Assembly (NCBI RefSeq): GCF_026627255.1
Contig: NZ_JAPNLM010000003.1
Span: forward strand, 372,001 to 436,000
Origin: Streptomyces antarcticus
GTDB taxonomy: Bacteria > Actinomycetota > Actinomycetes > Streptomycetales > Streptomycetaceae
DNA length: 64,000 nucleotides
Direction of reading: 5' to 3'
Below, piece after piece: positions 53,782-62,486 of the stretch. Under the pieces are notes generated by a model that did not search any database, was not told the origin of the DNA, and worked only from the letters and a program-made list of their open reading frames with translations. Positions within the stretch are counted from its first letter, which is position 1. Each line of letters starts with the position of its first letter. Made by a program: the position numbers and the translations under genes.

Positions 53782-54606
53782 CTACGGCTTCTGGAAGCCC
53801 GCGTCCTGGAGGATCTTCTGCGCCTCGGGGCTGCTGAGCCAGGCCACGAACGCGGTGGCGGCCGCGGCGTTCTTCGACTGCCTCAGGGTGGCGGCCGGGT
53901 AGGAGGCCACCGCGTTCTGGTCGTCCGGGATGTCGACGGCGACCACCTTGTCGCCGGACTTGGCGGAGTCCGTCTTGTAGACGAGGCCGGCGTCGGCCTC
54001 GCCCAGCTCGACCTTGCTCAGCACGGCGCGGACGTTGGGCTCCTGGGAGACCGGCTTCACCGTGACGGCCTGCTTGTCCAGGATCTCCTTGCTGTAGCGC
54101 CCGACGGGGACCTCGGGCGCGGCCAGCACGACCTTGATCTTGGAGTCGGCGAGGTCCTTCAACTCGTCGATCTTGAACGGGTTGCCCTTGCCCGCGGCGA
54201 TGACGAGGCGGTTCTTCGCGACGACCGTGGCGGTGTCGGTCTCCGCCTTGAGGCCGTCCATGGTCTTGGTGTCGGCGGTGATCAGCGCGTCGGCGGGGGC
54301 GCCCTGCTTCACCTGCGCGGCGAGTTCCTGCGAACCGGCGAAGGAGAAGGTGACCTTCGTACCCGGGTGGGCCTTCTCGTAGGCGGCGCCCGCGGTCTTG
54401 AACACGTCGGTGAGGGAGGACGCGGCGAGGACCGTCAGGTTCGCGGCCTTGGGCTCGGCGGAAGCCGTGCCGGAGCCCGGGGTGCTCGGGGAGGAGTCGG
54501 CGGCGGGCTTCTCGCCGCCGCCGCAGGCGGCCAGCGGGACGAGCAGGGCGGCGGTGAGCGCGGCGGTGGCAGCGCGGCGGCCGGTCGGGGTCAGGGTCGG
54601 GGACAT
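53782..54606 (-). CDS. modA: Molybdate-binding lipoprotein
   Basis: A 274-residue substrate-binding lipoprotein. Signal peptide with lipobox LAAC ([10 protein letters not shown]29), a Ser/Thr linker, then a type II periplasmic-binding fold starting [13 protein letters not shown], with the ASSL oxyanion loop and later VGRYSKEIL and [11 protein letters not shown] typical of ModA. Binds molybdate outside the membrane and delivers it to ModBC. ATG at 54606. Upstream is the HTH-TOBE regulator on the same strand. Confidence 0.94.
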   Translation of the reverse strand: MSPTLTPTGRRAATAALTAALLVPLAACGGGEKPAADSSPSTPGSGTASAEPKAANLTVLAASSLTDVFKTAGAAYEKAHPGTKVTFSFAGSQELAAQVKQGAPADALITADTKTMDGLKAETDTATVVAKNRLVIAAGKGNPFKIDELKDLADSKIKVVLAAPEVPVGRYSKEILDKQAVTVKPVSQEPNVRAVLSKVELGEADAGLVYKTDSAKSGDKVVAVDIPDDQNAVASYPAATLRQSKNAAAATAFVAWLSSPEAQKILQDAGFQKP

Positions 54607-54829
54607 GTCTGGTGCTCCTCGGTCGGGTCGGCGGCCGGCCGGGTGCCGGTACCGCGCGGTGGTGACCCCGCACCGGTGACGGCGGAGCGGGTGGGGACGT
54701 ACGGGGTGGGAAGTGGGGGGTGGGGCGGTTGGGGAGGTGCCGCGCCCGGAGGCGTGGGGCGGTGTCGCATTCCGGCCGTGGCCAGGGCCGTAGCCGCCGG
54801 GTGTGCGGGTGTCGGGCCGGCGTCCGGGT

Positions 54830-55225
54830 TCAGACGCGGTCGATGTGCACGCTGGTGGACTTCACGCGGGCGGTGGCCCGCATGCCGACCTCCAGTCCCA
54901 GCTCCTCGACGGCTTCACGGGTGAGCAGGGAGACCAGCCGGTGGGGACCCGCCTGGATCTCGACCTGGGCGGCGACGTCGCCGAGCGTGACGGCCGTGAC
55001 GATGCCGGGGAAGGCGTTGCGCGCGGAGGTGTACGGCTCGCCGTCCTCGGTGTGGGCGCCCTGTCCGACCTCCACGGAGAAGGCGGCCAGGGCGCGGCCG
55101 TTGATCAGGCGTCGGCCGCCCTCGTCGCGATGGGTCGCGACCCGGCCGGCGTCGGCCCAACGGCGCGCCGTGTCGGGGCTGACGCCGAGCAGGCGCGCCG
55201 CCTGGCCGATGGTGTAGGACTGCAT
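54830..55225 (-). CDS. HTH-TOBE regulator (molybdate-responsive, ModE-like)
   Basis: A 131-residue protein. Residues 1-55 are an excisionase/MerR-type helix-turn-helix ([20 protein letters not shown]), residues 65-131 a TOBE/Mop domain ([24 protein letters not shown]), which binds molybdate. The layout is a compact actinobacterial stand-in for ModE. It is first in the line regulator-modA-modBC. ATG at 55225 lies inside the palindrome TGCATATGCA. A second TGCATAT copy 50 bp upstream is a candidate operator. Confidence 0.88.
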   Translation of the reverse strand: MQSYTIGQAARLLGVSPDTARRWADAGRVATHRDEGGRRLINGRALAAFSVEVGQGAHTEDGEPYTSARNAFPGIVTAVTLGDVAAQVEIQAGPHRLVSLLTREAVEELGLEVGMRATARVKSTSVHIDRV

Positions 55226-55282
55226 ATGCAACAAGATAGGTGCTCATGTGCCGCACTTGCAATTCCCTTGGGTGCATATCCA
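55221..55282. promoter_or_regulatory. Candidate operators for the HTH-TOBE regulator
   Basis: TGCATATGCA at 55221-55230 (perfect palindrome over the start codon) and TGCATATCCA at 55273-55282 share 8 of 10 bases. CCATGG also occurs twice at 55280-55299. They lie in the gap between the regulator and the divergent S4 gene and could serve autoregulation. Confidence 0.4.
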
Positions 55283-55359
55283 TGGTAGATGCCATGGCTC
55301 TTGTCGCATCCGCCAAAAGTCGTTCCGGTTTCCACCGGCCGTCTCGCTAGAGTCATGGC

Positions 55360-55743
55360 ATGGCTGAAGAGGTAACGGCGACGGGCACGGTGCGGGTCGA
55401 CGCGTGGATCTGGTCCGTACGTCTGACGAAGACCCGGTCCACCGCGGCGACCGCCTGCAGGGCGGGTCACGTGAAGGTCAACGGGGAGCGTGCCAAGCCG
55501 GCGCAGCCGGTGCGCGCGGGTGACGAGGTGCGGCTCTTCCACGCGGGGCGCGAGCGGATCGTCGTGGTCCGGCGCCCCGTGTCCAAGCGGGTGGGCCCCC
55601 CGGTCGCGGCGGAGTGCTTCATCGACAACAGCCCGCCGCCGCCCACGCGCGTCGAGGCCGCCGTGGTCGGCATCCGCGACCGGGGTGCGGGCCGCCCGAC
55701 GAAGCGCGAGCGCCGCGAGATCGAGACCCTGCGCGGCCGCTGA
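55360..55743 (+). CDS. S4 RNA-binding domain protein (Hsp15-like)
   Basis: A 127-residue protein with an N-terminal S4 domain (VRVDAWIWSVRLTKTRSTAATACRAGHVKVNG) and a basic C-terminus (RPTKRERREIETLRGR). Hsp15-type proteins bind the large ribosomal subunit that carries stalled peptidyl-tRNA. Start ATG at 55360. It is divergent from the molybdate regulator. Confidence 0.92.
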   Translation: MAEEVTATGTVRVDAWIWSVRLTKTRSTAATACRAGHVKVNGERAKPAQPVRAGDEVRLFHAGRERIVVVRRPVSKRVGPPVAAECFIDNSPPPPTRVEAAVVGIRDRGAGRPTKRERREIETLRGR

Positions 55744-55840
55744 CAGCGCCGGCGGCCGGTTTCCGGAGGCGGGGGCGCGAGGGAGTCTCCGTACGCCTCG
55801 ATTCGAGCACGCGTTCGATAAGAGGGTTAGGCTGGGGGGC

Positions 55841-56476
55841 ATGCACGCAGTCCAGGGCCTCCAGGGCTCCCTCTTCGACCAGGGCGACGAGATCCTGCTC
55901 GGTCCGCTCGGCGGCATCCGGCGGACCCCGCTCGGCGCCGGGGCCTGGGTCGACCACCTGACCGGCTGGCTGACCGGCGCAGACCTGTTGTTCGAGCGGC
56001 TGGCGGCCGACGTGCCCTGGCGGGCCGAGCGGCGCCAGATGTACGAGCGGGAGGTGGACGTACCCCGGCTGCTCGCCTTCTACGGCGACGGCGAGGCCCT
56101 CCCGCACCCCGCCCTGACCGACGCCCGCGAGGCGCTGACCCTGCATTACGCGGACGAGCTCGGCGAGGCCTTCACCACCGCCGGACTGTGCCTCTACCGC
56201 GACGGACGCGACAGCGTGGCCTGGCACGGCGACCGGACCGGCCGCTCCTCCACCGAGGACACCATGGTCGCCATCGTCTCCGTCGGGGACCCGCGCGATC
56301 TCGTCCTGCGCCCCCGCGACGGGGGCGCCACCCTGTTGCGCCTGCCCCTCGGGCACGGCGACCTCGTCGTCATGGGCGGCTCCTGCCAGCGGACCATGGA
56401 GCACGCGGTGCCCAAGTCGGCGCGGGCCGTGGGGCCCCGGATCAGCGTGCAGTTCCGCACTCGCGGAGTCCGCTGA
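55841..56476 (+). CDS. AlkB-like alpha-ketoglutarate-dependent dioxygenase (second copy)
   Basis: A 211-residue AlkB-family enzyme: H129 and D131 in AWHGDRTG, H188 in MEHAVPK, and R200 and R206 for 2-oxoglutarate (PRISVQFR). Fold and motif order match ALKBH2/3-like members; it differs clearly from the AlkB at 11567 in sequence and spacing. Repair of alkylated DNA or RNA is the expected role. GGGGGG lies 3 bases before the ATG. Confidence 0.93.
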   Translation: MHAVQGLQGSLFDQGDEILLGPLGGIRRTPLGAGAWVDHLTGWLTGADLLFERLAADVPWRAERRQMYEREVDVPRLLAFYGDGEALPHPALTDAREALTLHYADELGEAFTTAGLCLYRDGRDSVAWHGDRTGRSSTEDTMVAIVSVGDPRDLVLRPRDGGATLLRLPLGHGDLVVMGGSCQRTMEHAVPKSARAVGPRISVQFRTRGVR

Positions 56477-57084
56477 CCGGGGCCCTCCGCAGCCGCTCCG
56501 GCCCGCCGCGGTGCGTCAGCGCCCAAGCCAATTTCATCCGTTCGGCTGAACGGCCAATCCGCCGGGCCCGCGGCGCCGAAGACGAGGTGTGAGCATCAAC
56601 CGCAGCACCAGCGAGCAGGGCGCACCGACGCCCTCGCTCATGGGCGCCCCGACCGGTACGGGGCCGCTGCGCGCACTGATCGGGCGCCTGACCGCCGTAC
56701 CGGGCGGTCAGGGCGCGACAGCCGGTTTCGGGCCCGGCTGGAGTCGCCGGGGCCACCTCGCCGCGGTCGGGGCCTCTGCGCCGGCCTCGATCGCGGCGGG
56801 GTGCCCCGGCCGGCTGGACACCCCCGGCGGCCGGGAGGCGACGGCCTCCCGCGGCGCGATACGTCGTGCCGTTCCCGGCCCGACCGCCGCGCCGCCCCGC
56901 GGCGCGGTGCGGGCCCGGGAGGGCGACCCGACGATAGCCTGCGGCGCGTGCGGCCCGCCCGAGGCCGCCGTGCCCAGCGCCGGCTGAACCGGACCTCTTT
57001 CCTTTCCTGCCCATGACATCCGTATGTACAGGCATGCGTCCATCCGTCATGCCCGGTAAGCAACTCCCAAGGAGTACAACCATC
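56477..57084. other. 608-bp region without a confident gene; contains a hairpin
   Basis: CCTGACCGCC (56687-56696) pairs perfectly with GGCGGTCAGG (56703-56712), 6-base loop, a probable terminator for the AlkB-like gene. A frame from GTG 56589 to 56987 starts VSINRSTSEQGAPTP but loses coding quality and contains the hairpin. The last 90 bp (AAGGAG at 57069) are the leader of the fasciclin gene. Confidence 0.5.
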
Positions 57085-57729
57085 ATGAACGCTCTTCACT
57101 TCCGTCGCACCGCCGTAGCCGTGGCCGCCGCGGCCGTCCTTCCCTTCACCCTCGCGGCCTGTTCGGAGTCGGGCAAGGACTCCGCCGCAGGCTCCACCGC
57201 GAGCACGGACAGCTCCGCTTCGCAGCCGGCCACCCCGGACGCCTCGATGGCGACGGACAAGCCCTTCGGTCCGGCCTGTGCGGGCGTGCCCGCCGACGGC
57301 GCGGGTTCGTTCGACGGGATGGCGAAGGACCCGGTGGCGACGGCCGCCTCCAACAACCCGGCCCTGTCGACGCTGGTCGCCGCGGTCAAGCAGGCCGGCC
57401 TGGTGGACACCCTCAACAACGCCAAGGACATCACGGTGTTCGCGCCGACCAACGACGCCTTCGCGAAGATCCCGAAGGCCGACCTGGACAAGGTCCTCGC
57501 CGACAAGGCCACCCTGACGAAGATCCTCACCTACCACGTCGTGGGCGAGAAGCTGACCCCGAAGCAGCTGGAGAACGGCTCCTTCGACACCCTGGAGAAG
57601 ACCAAGGTGACCACCGCCGGCTCCGGCGAGGCGTACAAGGTCAACGGCACGTCCAGCGTCGTCTGCGGCAACGTCAAGACCGCCAACGCCAACGTCTACA
57701 TCGTCGACACCGTCCTGATGCCCAAGTAG
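57085..57729 (+). CDS. Fasciclin-domain lipoprotein
   Basis: A 214-residue lipoprotein. Lipobox LAAC (FTLAACSES, C26) and a Ser/Ala/Thr linker precede a single FAS1 domain (80-214): VFAPTNDAFAKIP, LTYHVVGEKLTP, ANVYIVDTVLMPK. FAS1 domains mediate adhesion; related mycobacterial proteins (MPT70/83) are under SigK/RskA control. AAGGAG lies 11 bases before the ATG. No sigma gene is intact nearby. Confidence 0.94.
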   Translation: MNALHFRRTAVAVAAAAVLPFTLAACSESGKDSAAGSTASTDSSASQPATPDASMATDKPFGPACAGVPADGAGSFDGMAKDPVATAASNNPALSTLVAAVKQAGLVDTLNNAKDITVFAPTNDAFAKIPKADLDKVLADKATLTKILTYHVVGEKLTPKQLENGSFDTLEKTKVTTAGSGEAYKVNGTSSVVCGNVKTANANVYIVDTVLMPK

Positions 57730-57778
57730 CACCAGGTCGCGCGCAGGGCGCGCGGGGAACCGAGTGAGCGAGTGCCGT

Positions 57779-57801
57779 GCGGCCCCGGATCCCGGGGCCG
57801 C
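57779..57801. terminator. Bidirectional terminator hairpin
   Basis: GCGGCCCCGG pairs with CCGGGGCCGC around a 3-base loop between the convergent fasciclin and DUF1232 genes. Confidence 0.6.
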
Positions 57802-57897
57802 GCCGCGCTGTGCCGGGCCGGCCCGTGCGTACGCACGCGGCGCGCTGGCGCAGCTGCTGGAGCAGGTGCAAGCACAGGCGCCGGGCCGGGGCCCGGA

Positions 57898-58197
57898 TCA
57901 GGCCGGGCCGGACTCCTTGGCGCCGCCGCCGGGCAGCCGCCCGGCCGCCGCGTGCAGCGAGCGCAGGGCCACCAGGAGGACGCCGACGTCGTCCAGGTAC
58001 ACCGGGTCCGGGATCAGGTCCACGGGGGAGACCGTGTACACGACCGCGACCCAGAACAGGGCCTTGTCGCGCAGCGGGATGCCCGCGTCGAGCAGCAGCC
58101 GCCGCGCCGCGAAGACACGTACGAGCAGTAAGACCGCGGCGATGGCCAGAGCGACCGCGACGACCACGCCCAGAGTGAGCCAGACCTTTCCGTCCAT
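57898..58197 (-). CDS. YkvA/DUF1232-family membrane protein
   Basis: A 99-residue protein. One N-terminal helix (residues 6-30) and the DUF1232 core LFWVAVVYTVSPVDLIPD at about 48-65, whose SPxDLIPD turn defines the family. Function unknown; the family is widespread in soil bacteria. ATG at 58197. Confidence 0.92.
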   Translation of the reverse strand: MDGKVWLTLGVVVAVALAIAAVLLLVRVFAARRLLLDAGIPLRDKALFWVAVVYTVSPVDLIPDPVYLDDVGVLLVALRSLHAAAGRLPGGGAKESGPA

Positions 58198-58251
58198 GGC
58201 GCGCCTATACCCCGTTCCCGGCCCGCTCTACCGGGGCGATTCCGGGGCGGT

Positions 58252-58716
58252 TCATCCGGTCCGGCCGCGAAGGCGCCGGCCGACCTCGCCGAGGCCTTCG
58301 GCGAGCACGTCGAGCTGTTCGGGGGTGAGGACGTCGACGAGGACCTCCCGGACCGTGGCCACGTGCCCGGGTGCGGCCTCCTCCAGCCGGGCGCTGCCGG
58401 CGTTGGTGAGGACGGCGAAGACGCCGCGGACGTCGGAGGGGCAGCTGCGGCGGCGGACCAGCCCGGCCTTCTCCATCTGCGTGACCTGGTAGGTCAGCCC
58501 GCTCTTGGAATTGATCAGGCCATTGGCCAGCTCGGTCATCCTCAGCTCGCGCCCGGGGGCCGCGGCGAGCCGTACGAGGATCTCGTACTGGGGGTGTGAG
58601 AGCCCGGAGTCGTCCTTGAGCTGCTGGTCGAGGCGGCGGTTCACCAGTGCCGACGCGGCCAGGAAGCCGTCCCAGGCCCGCATCTCGCGGTCGTTCAGCC
58701 ATCTCGTCTCAGCCAT
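58252..58716 (-). CDS. MarR-family transcriptional regulator
   Basis: A 154-residue winged-helix regulator. The DNA-binding part is at about 40-105: YEILVRLAAAPGRELRMTELANGLINSKSGLTYQVTQMEKAGLVRR in pieces, with the wing CPSDVRGVFAVLT. It likely responds to a phenolic or redox signal. ATG at 58716. It is divergent from the DoxX gene, and two TTGAA-type palindromes lie between them. Confidence 0.93.
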   Translation of the reverse strand: MAETRWLNDREMRAWDGFLAASALVNRRLDQQLKDDSGLSHPQYEILVRLAAAPGRELRMTELANGLINSKSGLTYQVTQMEKAGLVRRRSCPSDVRGVFAVLTNAGSARLEEAAPGHVATVREVLVDVLTPEQLDVLAEGLGEVGRRLRGRTG

Positions 58717-58736
58717 GCGGCCAGCCTACACGGGTT

Positions 58737-58789
58737 GTTCCAATTTGAATCAATGGCTAGGGTCGGGTCCCGGCGGTTCGAATTTGAAC
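58737..58789. promoter_or_regulatory. Twin MarR operator candidates
   Basis: GTTCCAATTTGAAT at 58737-58750 and GTTCGAATTTGAAC at 58776-58789 match at 11 of 14 positions; the second is a near-perfect palindrome. They are 39 bp apart, one near the MarR start and one before the DoxX start. Their AT-rich cores stand out in this GC-rich DNA. Confidence 0.65.
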
Positions 58790-58846
58790 AAACCTGAGCA
58801 GTGCCGTCCCCGCCCTCCGGACCGCCCGACCGGAAGGATTCCCCCC

Positions 58847-59410
58847 ATGACCAGCCCCTCCGTCACCCCGACGAAGCCGCAGGCCGCCGCACCGGCCGGA
58901 CCCGCGCCCGCGTTCGCCCCGTCCGGCCCCGCGCACGACACCGGCCTGCTGCTCCTGCGCCTGGTCCTCGGACTGACCATGGCCGCCCACGGCACCCAGA
59001 AGCTCTTCGGCTGGTTCGGGGGCGGCGGCATCAGCGGCACCGGACAGTTCTTCACCGCCAGCGGCTACCCCGCCGGTGACGCCATGGCCGTCCTCGCCGG
59101 CCTGACCGAGACCCTCGGCGGCCTCGGCCTCGCCGCCGGGCTGCTCACCCCGCTCGCCGGAGCCGCCCTCTTCGGCACGATGATCAACGCCATCGCCGTC
59201 CACGGAGCCGGCTCGTTCTTCGCCCCCGAGGGCATCGAGTACGAGCTGCTGCTCACCGCCGGCGCCGCGGCCCTCGCCCTCACCGGCCCCGGCCGCTACG
59301 CCGTCGACCGCTTCCTGCCCGTCGTACGCGCCCACCGGCTCGCGCACGGCGCCGGCGCCGTCGCGCTCGGCGCGGTCCTCGCCGGCGTACTGCTCCTCGT
59401 ACGCGACTAA
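58847..59410 (+). CDS. DoxX-family membrane protein
   Basis: A 187-residue protein with a 30-residue Pro/Ala-rich N-terminus and four membrane helices (about 33-55, 75-97, 100-122, 128-150), then a fifth near the end. The LRLVLGLTMAAHGTQKLFGWFGG motif is typical of DoxX; some members are quinone- or thiosulfate-linked oxidoreductase subunits or act in redox stress. GGAAGGA precedes the ATG. Likely under control of the divergent MarR. Confidence 0.93.
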   Translation: MTSPSVTPTKPQAAAPAGPAPAFAPSGPAHDTGLLLLRLVLGLTMAAHGTQKLFGWFGGGGISGTGQFFTASGYPAGDAMAVLAGLTETLGGLGLAAGLLTPLAGAALFGTMINAIAVHGAGSFFAPEGIEYELLLTAGAAALALTGPGRYAVDRFLPVVRAHRLAHGAGAVALGAVLAGVLLLVRD

Positions 59411-59487
59411 CGCGCACGACTAACGCGCACGAGGGTGTCCGGGGCCTGCGCTGATTGGCCCCGGGCATTCGCGGGAAGAGCGCACGA

Positions 59488-61290
59488 ATGACACAACCCA
59501 TCGAAGACTACGCACTCATCGGCGACCTGATGACCAGTGGGCTCGTCGGCCGCGACGGGTCCATCGACTGGCTGTGCCTGCCGCGCTTCGACTCGGCGGC
59601 CTGCTTCGCCAAGCTCCTCGGAGAAGAGGAGAACGGCCACTGGCGCATCGCCCCGGTCGGCGCCGCACCCGACGAGCGCTGCACCCGCCGCGCCTACGTC
59701 GACGGCACGCTGGTCCTGGAGTCGTACTGGGAGACCGAGGGCGGCACGTTCAAGGTCATCGACTTCATGCCGCAGCGTGACACCGCGCCCGACGTCGTCC
59801 GGATCGTCGAGGGACTCACCGGCGAGTCCACCGTACGCAGCACCCTGCGCCTGCGGTTCGACTACGGCCACGTCGTGCCCTGGGTCCGGCGCGTCGACGG
59901 CGAGCGCGTCGCCGTCGCCGGACCCGACTCCGCGTGGTTCCGCAGCGAACCCCACGTGCACACCTGGGGCGAGCACAACAGCACCCGCTCCGAGTTCGCC
60001 GTCGCCGCCGGGGAACGCGTCGCCTTCGTCCTCACCTGGCACCCCTCGCACGAACCGCGCCCCAACCCGATCGACCCGTACGCGGCCCTGCACACCAGCC
60101 TCGCCGACTGGCGCGCGTGGACCTCCCAGTGCACCTACGAGGGCCCCCACCAGGAAGCGGTCATCCGCTCCCTGATCACCCTCAAGGCCCTCACCTACGC
60201 CCCCACCGGAGGCATCGCCGCCGCGGCCACGACCTCCCTCCCCGAGGAGCTCGGAGGCGTCCGGAACTGGGACTACCGCTACTGCTGGCTGCGGGACTCC
60301 ACCCTCACCCTCGGGTCGCTGCTCGCCACCGGGTTCCTCGACGAGGCCCGCGCCTGGCGGGCCTGGCTGCTGCGCGCCGTCGCCGGCGACCCCGCCGACC
60401 TCCAGATCATGTACGGGATCGCGGGAGAGCGCCGCATCCCCGAGACCGATCTGCCGTGGCTGCGGGGCTACGCCTCCTCCGCCCCCGTCCGCGTGGGCAA
60501 CGCGGCCGTGGACCAGCTCCAGCTCGACGTGTACGGCGAGGTCATCGACTCGCTGTACCTGGCCCGCGCCACCGGCCTCGCCGCCGAGGCACACGCCTGG
60601 AAGCTCCAGCTCGCCCTGCTCGACTTCCTGGAGCGCAACTGGCGCCGCCCCGACGAGGGACTGTGGGAAGTGCGCGGCCCGCGCCGCCACTTCGTCCACT
60701 CCAAGGTGATGGCCTGGGTCGCCGCCGACCGCGCCGTGCGCACCCTGGAACACGATCCCTCACTGCCCGGCGACATCGAGCGCTGGCGGACCATAAGGGA
60801 CGAGGTGCACCGCGACGTCTGCGAGAACGGCTACGACCCGGAGCGCAAGACCTTCACCCAGTTCTACGGCTCCACCGAGCTCGACGCCGCGACCCTGCTC
60901 ATCCCGCGCGTCGGCTTCCTCCCGCCCGACGACCCGCGGGTCGTCGGCACCGTCGCCGCGGTCCAGGAGGAGCTCGGGCGCAGCGGCCTGGTCCGCCGCT
61001 ACAGCACCGAAGGCCCCTCCGTCGACGGACTGCCCGGCGACGAAGGAGCCTTCCTGGCCTGCTCGTTCTGGCTGGCCGACGCGCTCCATCTGACCGGCCG
61101 TGAGAAGGAGGCCCGCGCCCTATTCGAACGGCTGCTGGCCGTATGCAACGACGTGGGACTGCTCGCCGAGGAGTACGACCCCGTCGCGGGCCGCCAACTC
61201 GGCAACTTCCCACAGGCGTTCAGCCACGTCGGCCTCGTCAACACCGCCCTCACCCTCGCGCGGGGGAAGGCGGCCGTGGCGATCCCGTAG
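59488..61290 (+). CDS. Glycoside hydrolase family 15 (glucoamylase/trehalase-like)
   Basis: A 600-residue cytosolic GH15 enzyme. Starts MTQPIEDYALIGDLMTSGLVGRDGSIDWLCLPRFDS, then a beta-sandwich domain and an (alpha/alpha)6 barrel with NWDYRYCWLRDST, WLRGYASSAPVRVGNAA and the later LPGDEGAFLACSFWLADAL, which carries the general base Glu region. Family enzymes cleave alpha-glucosidic bonds; actinobacterial members often hydrolyse trehalose. ATG at 59488, GGAAGAG upstream. Downstream is the convergent broken ABC gene. Confidence 0.94.
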   Translation: MTQPIEDYALIGDLMTSGLVGRDGSIDWLCLPRFDSAACFAKLLGEEENGHWRIAPVGAAPDERCTRRAYVDGTLVLESYWETEGGTFKVIDFMPQRDTAPDVVRIVEGLTGESTVRSTLRLRFDYGHVVPWVRRVDGERVAVAGPDSAWFRSEPHVHTWGEHNSTRSEFAVAAGERVAFVLTWHPSHEPRPNPIDPYAALHTSLADWRAWTSQCTYEGPHQEAVIRSLITLKALTYAPTGGIAAAATTSLPEELGGVRNWDYRYCWLRDSTLTLGSLLATGFLDEARAWRAWLLRAVAGDPADLQIMYGIAGERRIPETDLPWLRGYASSAPVRVGNAAVDQLQLDVYGEVIDSLYLARATGLAAEAHAWKLQLALLDFLERNWRRPDEGLWEVRGPRRHFVHSKVMAWVAADRAVRTLEHDPSLPGDIERWRTIRDEVHRDVCENGYDPERKTFTQFYGSTELDAATLLIPRVGFLPPDDPRVVGTVAAVQEELGRSGLVRRYSTEGPSVDGLPGDEGAFLACSFWLADALHLTGREKEARALFERLLAVCNDVGLLAEEYDPVAGRQLGNFPQAFSHVGLVNTALTLARGKAAVAIP

Positions 61291-61299
61291 GGCGCCTCG

Positions 61300-62120
61300 C
61301 TACGGCCGCCGCACGGCCTCGGTCAGCCGGCCCCGCAGCCGGGCGAACTCGGCCGAGGCCCGGAGCGCGGCGACGTCCGTCTCCGGCCCCCGGTCGAGGC
61401 CGACCGGGAGTTCCGCCACCACCCGTCCCGGGCCCGCCGCCATCACCAGGACCCGGGAGCCCAGCAGGACCGCCTCCTCCGCCGAGTGCGTCACGAACAG
61501 CACGGTCGTGCCGAGCCGCCCGGCGAGGGCGCGGACCTCCTCCTGGAGCCGCTCCCGGGTCAGCGCGTCGAGCGCCGCGAACGGCTCGTCCATCAGCAGG
61601 AGTTCCGGCTCCCCGGCCAGCGCCCGCGCGAGCGCGACCCGCTGCTGCTGGCCGCCCGACAGCTCCCAGGTACGCCGGCCCGCCGTCCCCGGCAGCCCCG
61701 CCCGCTCCAGGAGCTCCGCGATCCGCCCGGCCCGCTCGGCGCGCGGCACCCCGTGCCGGGCCAGGGCGAACCCGAGGTTCCCGCCGACCGTCCGCCAGGG
61801 GAACAGGCGCGGCTGCTGGAACACCACCCCCGCGCCCCAGCCCGGGCGCGGGACCGCGCCCCGACCAGGGCGGTTCCCGACGAGGGCCGCTCGAAGCCCG
61901 CGACGACCCTGAGCAGGCTCGTCTTGCCACAGTCGGACGGCCCGACCAGCACGACGAACTCGCCCGCCCGGATCCGCAGGTCCACGCCCTCCAGCGCCGT
62001 CACCGGCTGCCGGGCCGAGCCGTACCGGACGGCCACCCCCGCCAGATCGACGACGGCGACATCCGTGCCGGGGAGGTCAGCTACCAGTGCAGCAGGAGGG
62101 GGTTTTCCGGCATGGGTGAA
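61300..62120 (-). pseudogene. Frameshifted sulfonate/nitrate-type ABC ATPase (SsuB/TauB-like)
   Basis: Two frames together give one ATPase. The upstream part (62065 to about 61865) reads [20 protein letters not shown], then [22 protein letters not shown] (a Walker A with C in place of G/S) to SSGTALVG. The downstream part (61860-61300) gives [41 protein letters not shown], ending EAVRRP. They join if one base is added to the CCCC run at 61859-61862. No good ATG/GTG start is found near the expected N-terminus. No permease or binding protein is near. Confidence 0.7.
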
Positions 62121-62302
62121 CCTCGTCGGAGCAGCGCCGTGGTGCGTGCCGACGCCGCGGAAGAGGGCGGTGGCACGTGTACACCGGCAGGGGGGCAGGC
62201 GGAAATCCGGCGCGGGAAGTACGCGCTGCGGAGGATGTCTCACAGGTGCGCGCGAAGGGTGCGCGGGTGTCCGTACGGTGTCAGAAGCGGCGGATCAGGA
62301 GA

Positions 62303-62398
62303 TCAACAGCCGTGCGTAGGGGAGGAGTCGGCCCGACAGAGCATGGTCGAGACACGCAGCAGATCCACGTGACGACGCGATACGAGTACAGGGGCCAT
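62303..62398 (-). CDS. Putative leader peptide, SRRHVDLLRVS type
   Basis: A 31-residue ORF from ATG 62398 to TGA 62303: MAPVLVSRRHVDLLRVSTML followed by CRADSSPTHGC. The core SRRHVDLLRVS matches the small Streptomyces leader peptides annotated upstream of sulfur-metabolism genes. Two Cys codons are present, one after the core and one before the stop. It lies about 200 bp upstream of the broken sulfonate ATPase on the same strand. The region 62121-62486 has no other gene. Confidence 0.75.
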   Translation of the reverse strand: MAPVLVSRRHVDLLRVSTMLCRADSSPTHGC

Positions 62399-62486
62399 GG
62401 CCGCATCCTGTCGGTGTCGGGCGGGCTGGGACAAGCGGGGTCCGGATGCTGGACGATTCCGTTCCGGGATTCGGTACGGGGCGGGC

